From Acidobacteriota bacterium (GTDB lineage Bacteria > Acidobacteriota > Terriglobia > Terriglobales > Acidobacteriaceae): 7,854 nt of DNA. Below are positions 1 through 5,861 of the stretch, one piece after another (the stretch's first letter is position 1; the number at the start of each line of letters is the position of its first letter). A program made the position numbers and the translations under genes. The notes beneath the pieces were generated by a model, which saw only the letters and a list, made by a program, of their open reading frames with translations, was not told the DNA's origin and ran no database searches. Where the stretch lies: the NCBI GenBank assembly GCA_021805955.1, contig JAJZDO010000647.1, positions 1-7,854 of the forward strand, given 5' to 3'.

Positions 1-9
1 TAATGAAAT

Positions 10-52
10 GGAGAACCACCGCGATGCATTCTTTCTTTCAGGACATTCGCTA
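10..52 (+). repeat. Direct repeat, copy 1: initiation region of permease 1
   Basis: These 43 bases are identical to 2553-2595, offset 2543. The repeat covers 14 bases of leader with the Shine-Dalgarno-like GGAG, the start codon and roughly the first nine and a half codons. Identity of the untranslated part as well as synonymous positions points to a shared recent origin or gene conversion. It does not look like protein-level constraint alone. Confidence 0.9.
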
Positions 53-2528
53 TGCCGTGCGGCAGTTGAGGCGGTCGCCGGGGTTTACCTTGACTGCGGT
101 GCTTACGCTGGGGCTGGGTATTGGAGTGGCTGCCGCAGTGTATAGCGTGGTTTACAGCGTTCTCATGGAACCGTTGCCTTATCCGCATTCAGAAAATTTG
201 GTAGGCGTGGCTTACACCTTTCCGCATGAACCTCCCAACGCAGAGCAGACGGGGACTTCCGCTGACTTTGTGCGCGAGCACACAGGCGCTTTTTCTTCGG
301 TTGCCGTGATGGATGACTCCGGATCGCAAGTCAATCTATCGGTGAATAAAGGCCATGCGGTTGAGATCAGCGCATTGCGTGTCTCCGAGGGATACTTCCG
401 CACTCTGGGAGTGATGCCCGAGCGTGGGCGCATTTTTCTTCCCGAGGAAGACCATCCCGGTGGCGCGAAGGTTGTAGTGCTAAGCGACGGACTCTGGAAG
501 CAAGTCTTCAATCGCGATCCGGAGATTATCGGTCGAGCGGTTCGCGTCAATCAGGAAAGCTATACGGTAGTGGGGGTAATGCCTGCGAGCTTCAGTGTCA
601 TCGCTGAGACCGCGCCGGGCGTTCTGGGTACACCGGATATATGGGAACCTTTGCAGTTGAACCCAAATTACCCAGGATACGATGGAGACAATTTCGAAAT
701 GATTGCACGGTTGCGGCCGGGAGTGACTCTTGCGCAGGCGCAGCAGGAGGTTAAATCTTTGCAGCAGCCGTTCTATCAACGCAATCCGAACGCCCGAAAG
801 TGGCTCAGCGGCGATCACGTTGTGCATGAGTTTCGCGTATGGAAACTTAGCGATGTGGTGGTCGGCGATGTGCGCCGCAGCTTACTGACTTTGATGGGGG
901 CTGTGATTGCGGTTCTGCTGGTTGCGTGCCTCAATCTGGCGGGGTTGATGATGGCGCGGTCCATGCGTCGTTCGCGTGAAATGGCGCTGCGCTCGGCGCT
1001 GGGCGCTACACGAATGCGGATGTTGCGGTTGCTGGCGACGGAAGGATTGCTGCTCGCGTTAGGTGGTGGGTTGCTTGCGATGATGGTAGCTCGCGTCGGG
1101 GTCGGCATTCTGCTACACGATGCGCCCCTTGCAATTCCGGAGCTGCGCGGTGATCCTGGCATTTGGCTGCAATGTGCAATTGTGCTGTTGATTGCACTTG
1201 TCTCAACGGGAATCTTTTCCGTTCTGCCCGCCTGGTTGATGCTTCGCAGGCAGAATCGCGAGATGAGGCTGGGCGGGCCCTCACTGGGCGAAACGATTAC
1301 GCATGCAAAGCTTTCACGCGCTCTTATCATCGCGCAGGTAGCGCTGGCGATGGTGCTGGTTTCAATGGCCTCAATTCTGATGGGCACGTTTGTAAACCTC
1401 CTTACATTGCCCACTGGGGTCAACCCGAAGCAACTTACTGTTTTTCAGGTTGCACTCAAAGGAGAGCGCTATGCAAGTACGCGACAGACGATGCAGTTTG
1501 TAACCGAGGTGCTGGATAGGCTGCGCCACACGCCGGGTGTTGATCGGGTTGCAGCAGTGAATGGTCTGCCGTTAGACCGAGGGCTGAATTATGGAGGGTC
1601 TCCTGAAGATCGACCATATCTGGATGGAACAATTGAGTTTCGGTCAATAACTCCGGGATACTTCCAGGCAATGGGGATACCCTTGCTCGCAGGCCGGGAC
1701 ATCAATGAGAGTGATAATGCAGAAAGCGTTCCGGTAGTTTTGATCAGCGCTACAACGGCGAAAAAATGGTGGCCTGACCGATCCCCGATTGGAGAGTTGA
1801 TTCGCGTAGGCCGAGATCACAACCGACGCATAATCGGAGTTGTAGCCGATGTGCAGATGCACTCGCTGGTCGAGAGCAGGGGAATCGTGATCTATGGGCC
1901 GATGGCACAGCTTACCGATACATTTACCGGCATGGTCAACGGCTGGTTTCCCACCAGCTTTGTAGTGCGCACCGCTGCTCATATAAATCTTGCGGAAGCC
2001 GCGCAACAGGCTGTGGCAAACGCAGACCCTGAGATTCCGGTCACAAGACTATCGACAATGCAGGCAGTGATCGACGACACAATTCAGGAGCCGAGGTTTT
2101 TCTCCGTGCTGGCTACGGGATTTTCCGCTTTTGCTTTGCTGCTGACAGTGATTGGACTTTTCGGGCTGTTGAGTTATCAGGTTTCGCAGCGTACGCGCGA
2201 GATTGGAGTGCGCATGGCGTTGGGTGCGGATCGATTGCGCATCCAAAATATCTTCCTGGGCCGCGGTCTTGCTGTAGCCTCGGTGGGAATCGTTGTCGGC
2301 TTCGCGGCAAGTTGGTGGATGCAGCCAGTGGTGAGCCATCTGTTGTCGGACTCCGGAGTGGATGTCGCAGGCAGTGCGACCGGTGGCGCGGCGAAGATTG
2401 TGATGAATGCAGCACTGTCCCTTCTTTTTGCCGCTGTTGCCATTATGGCTGCGGCGCTTGCGGCAAGCTGGCTTCCCGCGCGCCGCGCGGCTTCCATTGA
2501 TCCCATGGAAGCGCTGAGAAGCGAATAG
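24..2528 (+). CDS. ADOP-type ABC transporter permease 1 (duplicated MacB/FtsX permease)
   Basis: Predicted inner-membrane permease of the MacB/LolC/FtsX mechanotransmission class, in the duplicated acidobacterial (ADOP) form, 834 aa. Visible order: N-terminal family motif FFQDIRYAVRQLRRSPGFT; TM1 about residues 20-45; MacB-type periplasmic core to about 260; FtsX domain with TMs near 286-312, 335-363 and 381-405; TM5 near 433-460; second periplasmic core 460-690; second FtsX domain with TMs near 692-720, 745-770 and 795-820; end DPMEALRSE. Both FtsX halves keep the cytoplasmic coupling motif (EMALRSALGA from E319, EIGVRMALGA from E726), so neither half looks decayed. An in-frame ATG at 3 exists, but 24 is preferred: GGAG lies at 10-13 with a 10-base spacer, and permease 2 starts at the matching ATG in an identical context. 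A 38-base gap precedes permease 2. Codon use is richer in G- and T-ending codons and in TTG than in the downstream genes. No cysteine is seen in its predicted periplasmic parts. Substrate unknown. Confidence 0.93.
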   Translation: MHSFFQDIRYAVRQLRRSPGFTLTAVLTLGLGIGVAAAVYSVVYSVLMEPLPYPHSENLVGVAYTFPHEPPNAEQTGTSADFVREHTGAFSSVAVMDDSGSQVNLSVNKGHAVEISALRVSEGYFRTLGVMPERGRIFLPEEDHPGGAKVVVLSDGLWKQVFNRDPEIIGRAVRVNQESYTVVGVMPASFSVIAETAPGVLGTPDIWEPLQLNPNYPGYDGDNFEMIARLRPGVTLAQAQQEVKSLQQPFYQRNPNARKWLSGDHVVHEFRVWKLSDVVVGDVRRSLLTLMGAVIAVLLVACLNLAGLMMARSMRRSREMALRSALGATRMRMLRLLATEGLLLALGGGLLAMMVARVGVGILLHDAPLAIPELRGDPGIWLQCAIVLLIALVSTGIFSVLPAWLMLRRQNREMRLGGPSLGETITHAKLSRALIIAQVALAMVLVSMASILMGTFVNLLTLPTGVNPKQLTVFQVALKGERYASTRQTMQFVTEVLDRLRHTPGVDRVAAVNGLPLDRGLNYGGSPEDRPYLDGTIEFRSITPGYFQAMGIPLLAGRDINESDNAESVPVVLISATTAKKWWPDRSPIGELIRVGRDHNRRIIGVVADVQMHSLVESRGIVIYGPMAQLTDTFTGMVNGWFPTSFVVRTAAHINLAEAAQQAVANADPEIPVTRLSTMQAVIDDTIQEPRFFSVLATGFSAFALLLTVIGLFGLLSYQVSQRTREIGVRMALGADRLRIQNIFLGRGLAVASVGIVVGFAASWWMQPVVSHLLSDSGVDVAGSATGGAAKIVMNAALSLLFAAVAIMAAALAASWLPARRAASIDPMEALRSE
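2473..2527 (+). repeat. 3'-end repeat, copy 1: C-terminus of permease 1
   Basis: Read by eye, 50 of 55 bases match 5073-5127. The last 17 bases (2511-2527, up to the first two bases of the stop codon) are identical. It encodes the end of the last TM and the PARRAASI[DE]PM[EQ]ALRSE tail. Part of the match is family constraint, but the identical AGA-AGC-GAA codons for RSE suggest common descent of the two genes. Confidence 0.8.
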
Positions 2529-2566
2529 GCAAACCAGATTTTGCAAGGAAACGGAGAACCACCGCG
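2529..2566 (+). promoter_or_regulatory. Intergenic leader with ribosome binding site of permease 2
   Basis: A 38-base gap between the two permease genes. It holds AAGGAAACGGAG (2546-2557... ending in GGAG at 2553-2556), a plausible Shine-Dalgarno with a 10-base spacer to the ATG at 2567. A weak hairpin (GCAAA 2529-2533 with TTTGC 2540-2544) has only five pairs and no U-tract, so it is not called a terminator. The genes are probably co-transcribed. Confidence 0.6.
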
Positions 2567-2595
2567 ATGCATTCTTTCTTTCAGGACATTCGCTA
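2553..2595 (+). repeat. Direct repeat, copy 2: initiation region of permease 2
   Basis: Identical over 43 bases to 10-52. It spans the leader, the ATG at 2567 and the codons for MHSFFQDIR plus the first two bases of the next codon. After this point the two genes diverge at once at the nucleotide level while staying alike in protein. Confidence 0.9.
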
Positions 2596-5128
2596 CGCAG
2601 CGCGCCAGTTGCGCAAGGCGCCCGGGTTTACCATCACTGTCATTGTGACGCTGGCGCTGGGCATTGGCGCGAACACCGCCATCTTCACGCTGGTGCATAG
2701 CATTCTGCTGCGCTCTCTGCCTGTTGCCGACTCCGCGCAGCTTTACCGCATCGGCGACGACGATGATTGCTGCGTCGAGGGCGGCTTTCCCGGAAGCGCT
2801 TCCGACACGGGCGACTACTCCATTTTCTCCTTTGATCTCTACCAGCACCTGAAGGCGTCCTCGCCCGAGTTCCAAAGCCTCGCCGCCCTTCAGGCAGGCT
2901 TCGGAGGCTGGAATGTACGGCGGGGCAATGCGGCGGCAAAATTCCTGACCGGCGAGTTCGTCTCCGGCAATTTCTTTCACACGCTTGGCATCGTTCCTTT
3001 TGCCGGACGACTCTTTTCCGACTCCGATGACATGCCCGCCGCCGCGCCCGCCATAGTTCTCAGCTATCGCGCCTGGCAGGGGGAATACGCCTCGGACCCG
3101 GCCATCGTCGGTTCCACCATCTACATTCAGACCCATCCATTCACCGTGATTGGCGTCGCGCCGCCGGGTTTCTTTGGTGACCGGGTCACCGACAATCCTG
3201 CCGACTTCTGGATGCCGCTCAACACCGAGCCATACGTGCGCGGCGCGGACAATGCGATTCTGCTCCACCCTGAATCCAACTGGCTCTATCTCGTGGGACG
3301 CATTCACCCTGGAGTCAATCTGCCCACGCTCCAGCAGCGGCTCTCTGCAACGCTGCGGCAGTGGCTGGCCACACGCCCCACGCTCACGGCCGATGGCGGC
3401 GCTGCGCTTATCCCCAGGATGCACGTCGTGCTTACTCCGGCGGGCGGCGGCATACAAAACCTGCAGCAGCAGACCGGAAAAGACCTGCGCCTGCTTATGA
3501 TCCTGTCGCTCGTCGTCCTGCTCATCACCTGCGCCAACATTGCCAACCTGATGTTGGCTCGGGCAACCACGCGCCGCGCGGAAATTGCGCTGCGGGTCTC
3601 GCTCGGTGCGGCGCGCGGACGGATTATCCGCCAGATACTCACTGAGAGTGTGCTGCTCAGCCTCTTCGGTGGCGCCGTCGGGCTGGGCGTCGCCTATGCG
3701 GGCAGTAAGATGATCCTCGCGCTTGCGTTTCCTGACGCGATCAACCTGCCCTTCAGCGCGTCTCCCTCGTTGCCGGTGCTCGCCTTTGCATTCGGCGTCT
3801 CGGTCTTTACCGGGATACTCTTTGGCTTCGGCCCAGCCTGGCTGTCTTCGCACGCGCAACCAGCCGATGCGCTGCGCGGAGCCAACCGCAGCACGCGCGA
3901 TCGAACAACGCTGCCGCAGAAGGCGCTGGTCATCCTTCAGGCGGCGCTCTCGGTTATCCTGCTTTCCGGAGCCGTACTCACCACTCGCTCGCTGCTCAAT
4001 CTGGAGCATCAGAACCTGGGCGTCGTCACCGCCAGCCGTTACGTGGCGCACTTCGATCCGGAGGGCGCGGGTTATACCGTTGATCGGCTACCCGCACTCT
4101 ATCGAGAGATCGAGGAGCGGTTCTCGGCATTGCCTGGCATGGCCCACGTCAGCCTTGCCATGTACAGCCCCCTTGAAGGGGACAACTGGGGCGAATGCGT
4201 CATCCAGCAGGGCCATCCCGCGCCACGGCACGGCGATAACTGCGTTTCAACCTGGGAGCGTGTCAGCACAGGCTTTCTCGATTCCATCGGAGTGCCGGTT
4301 GTGCGTGGCCGCAACTTCAGCACGCAGGACACGGCCGCCTCACCGCAGGTTGCAGTGGTGAATGAGACCTTTGCGAAAAGGTTCTTCCCCAACCAGAACC
4401 CCATCGGCCAGCATTTTGGCATCGGCGATCCAAAGTACTCCGGCTCCTTCCAGATCGTTGGCGTCTTCCGCGACTTCAAGATGAACAACCCTCGCGATCC
4501 TGTGCGTCCCGTCTTTCTGCGTCCGCTCACTCAGCAGTACCTGGGTTACACAGTGCCTATGATGAGTACGATTGAGCTGCAATCCATGGACATGAATGCC
4601 CTCATCTTTGATTTCGACCATCCACCAGCGGACGTCAATGGCCTGATCCGACACACGCTTTCCGACATTGATCCAAATCTGACCGTGCGCGATCTTCGCT
4701 CTTTTGGAGATCAGGTTGCTGGCAACTTCTCGCAGGATCGTCTGCTCGCGCGGCTCTCGCTTTTCTTCGGTATACTCGCGCTTCTGCTGGCAGCCATCGG
4801 ACTCTACGGTGTCATGTCCTACTTCGTCGCGCAACGAACGAGCGAAATCGGTATCCGAATGGCGCTCGGCGCGAGCCGCTCAAGCGTTCTCCGTCTCGTG
4901 CTTCGCGGAGTTCTCACCCAACTTGCCTTTGGACTTGCTCTCGGCCTTCCCGCCGCGCTGCTCTTCGGACGCCTCATCGCCAGCCAGCTTTACAGCGTGC
5001 ACGCATACGATCCGGTACCGCTGCTCTGCGCCACGCTTGCGCTTTCTGCCGCGGCACTTATTGCCGGCTTGATTCCCGCGCGCCGCGCAGCATCCATTGA
5101 ACCCATGCAGGCGCTGAGAAGCGAATAA
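2567..5128 (+). CDS. ADOP-type ABC transporter permease 2 (duplicated MacB/FtsX permease)
   Basis: Paralogue of permease 1 with the same architecture, 853 aa. N-terminal motif FFQDIRYAARQLRKAPGFT; TM1 about 19-48; first MacB-type periplasmic core to about 290; FtsX domain with TMs near 308-332, 360-386 and 403-428; TM5 452-478; second core to about 728; second FtsX domain with TMs near 731-756, 780-807 and 817-840; tail EPMQALRSE. Coupling motifs EIALRVSLGA (E339) and EIGIRMALGA (E760) are intact in both halves. Each half resembles one MacB permease subunit, so one chain could form a complete pore. The first core carries an acidic patch followed by adjacent cysteines (DDDDCC, C68/C69), and the second core has C544 and C559; permease 1 lacks these. 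I recall a similar CC motif in related acidobacterial permeases, so it may mark a subfamily. Codons are richer in C at the third position than in permease 1. The ATPase gene follows after 28 bases. Substrate unknown. Confidence 0.94.
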   Translation: MHSFFQDIRYAARQLRKAPGFTITVIVTLALGIGANTAIFTLVHSILLRSLPVADSAQLYRIGDDDDCCVEGGFPGSASDTGDYSIFSFDLYQHLKASSPEFQSLAALQAGFGGWNVRRGNAAAKFLTGEFVSGNFFHTLGIVPFAGRLFSDSDDMPAAAPAIVLSYRAWQGEYASDPAIVGSTIYIQTHPFTVIGVAPPGFFGDRVTDNPADFWMPLNTEPYVRGADNAILLHPESNWLYLVGRIHPGVNLPTLQQRLSATLRQWLATRPTLTADGGAALIPRMHVVLTPAGGGIQNLQQQTGKDLRLLMILSLVVLLITCANIANLMLARATTRRAEIALRVSLGAARGRIIRQILTESVLLSLFGGAVGLGVAYAGSKMILALAFPDAINLPFSASPSLPVLAFAFGVSVFTGILFGFGPAWLSSHAQPADALRGANRSTRDRTTLPQKALVILQAALSVILLSGAVLTTRSLLNLEHQNLGVVTASRYVAHFDPEGAGYTVDRLPALYREIEERFSALPGMAHVSLAMYSPLEGDNWGECVIQQGHPAPRHGDNCVSTWERVSTGFLDSIGVPVVRGRNFSTQDTAASPQVAVVNETFAKRFFPNQNPIGQHFGIGDPKYSGSFQIVGVFRDFKMNNPRDPVRPVFLRPLTQQYLGYTVPMMSTIELQSMDMNALIFDFDHPPADVNGLIRHTLSDIDPNLTVRDLRSFGDQVAGNFSQDRLLARLSLFFGILALLLAAIGLYGVMSYFVAQRTSEIGIRMALGASRSSVLRLVLRGVLTQLAFGLALGLPAALLFGRLIASQLYSVHAYDPVPLLCATLALSAAALIAGLIPARRAASIEPMQALRSE
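5073..5127 (+). repeat. 3'-end repeat, copy 2: C-terminus of permease 2
   Basis: Partner of 2473-2527, with five mismatches in 55 by eye and the final 17 bases (5111-5127) identical. The stop codons differ (TAG in permease 1, TAA here). Confidence 0.8.
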
Positions 5129-5156
5129 TTCAGAGATTTGGAGAGATGGAATAGTT

Positions 5157-5861
5157 ATGATCGAACTGAAAAATGTGGAACGCAGTTACAAGACTGGACA
5201 CACGGAAACCTGGGTGCTTCGCCGCATTGGCCTCACCATCCGCGAGGGCGAGTTTGTCACCATCATGGGTCCATCGGGAGCGGGCAAATCCTCACTGCTC
5301 AATGTGCTTGCGCTGCTCGATGACGGCTGGCTGGGCGAGTACTGGTTTGGCGAAACGCCAGCGCACAAGCTGAACCGCAAGCAGCGCGGCGATCTGGCGC
5401 GCGAGCGCATCGGCATGGTCTTCCAGAGCTACCATCTGCTAGACGATCTTACGGTCGCGGAGAATATTGATCTTCCGCTCTCGTACAAGAATCTACCCGC
5501 AAGGGATCGTCAGGGCATGGTGGCGGAGATTCTGGACCGCTTCCAGATTGTCGCCAAAAAAGACCTGTTTCCTTCGCAGCTTTCGGGCGGTCAGCAGCAA
5601 CTGGTCGGCATTGCGCGCGCGGTGGTCCATGCGCCAGCGCTGCTGCTTGCCGACGAGCCAACCGGCAATCTGCACTCGACTCAGGCGCGCGAGATCATGG
5701 AGCTTTTCCGCGAGTTGAATCGTGCAGGAACCACTATTGTGCAGGTGACGCATTCGGAAGAAAACGCACGCTACGGAACACGAGTTCTCGAATTGCGCGA
5801 TGGATGGATGACGCGCGACGAAGCGCTTTCTGGCAAGGTCCAGGAGGTAGTCTCGGAATGA
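5157..5861 (+). CDS. ABC transporter ATP-binding protein, LolD/MacB class
   Basis: Cytoplasmic ATPase of 234 aa, the usual LolD length, expected to dimerise and power the neighbouring FtsX-type permeases. All core motifs are readable: Walker A GPSGAGKS (38-45, K44), Q-loop Q90 in GMVFQSYHLLDDLTV, signature LSGGQQQ (142-148), Walker B ALLLADEP (161-168) with catalytic E167, and switch His H199 in VTHS. Two positions differ from the usual family pattern: the D-loop reads GNLHS (H173 where Asp is typical), and the signature is followed by LVGIARA where RVAIARA is common. I recall both in other acidobacterial homologues, so they are probably subfamily traits and not damage. The ATG at 5157 has GGAG at 5140-5143 (13-base spacer) and a closer GGA at 5148-5150, so initiation may be modest or coupled to the permease upstream. 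Its stop overlaps the next start. No membrane segment is present; this is a separate subunit, not a MacB-type fusion. Confidence 0.97.
   Translation: MIELKNVERSYKTGHTETWVLRRIGLTIREGEFVTIMGPSGAGKSSLLNVLALLDDGWLGEYWFGETPAHKLNRKQRGDLARERIGMVFQSYHLLDDLTVAENIDLPLSYKNLPARDRQGMVAEILDRFQIVAKKDLFPSQLSGGQQQLVGIARAVVHAPALLLADEPTGNLHSTQAREIMELFRELNRAGTTIVQVTHSEENARYGTRVLELRDGWMTRDEALSGKVQEVVSE
5842..5861 (+). promoter_or_regulatory. Strong RBS and ATGA stop/start overlap for the TolC-like gene
   Basis: AGGAGGT at 5842-5848 is the best Shine-Dalgarno in the window. It lies inside the ATPase gene, with nine bases between it and the ATG at 5858. That ATG overlaps the ATPase TGA (5859-5861), a classic arrangement for translational coupling, so channel and ATPase are likely made together. 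Confidence 0.8.

Noticed and set aside
3..23. Upstream ATG at position 3 as start of permease 1 (adds MKWRTTA)
   Set aside because: The matching region before permease 2 has no ATG in that frame, the Shine-Dalgarno sits between the two candidates, and the family motif begins with MHSFFQD at 24.
2529..2544. Possible terminator hairpin between the permeases
   Set aside because: The stem has five pairs, three of them A-T, with no U-tract; too weak for an intrinsic terminator.
2177..4051. Long - strand open frame (624 codons) across the end of permease 1 and the start of permease 2
   Set aside because: It spans two clear + strand genes and their gap, its protein is low-complexity and rich in Arg, Gly, Gln and Glu with no recognisable domain, and such frames are expected opposite GC-rich codons.
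5146..5154. Mini-ORF ATG-GAA-TAG just before the ATPase start
   Set aside because: Only two codons, and its ATG is two bases after GGAG, too close for normal initiation. Probably chance in an A/G-rich leader, though it could slightly affect initiation.
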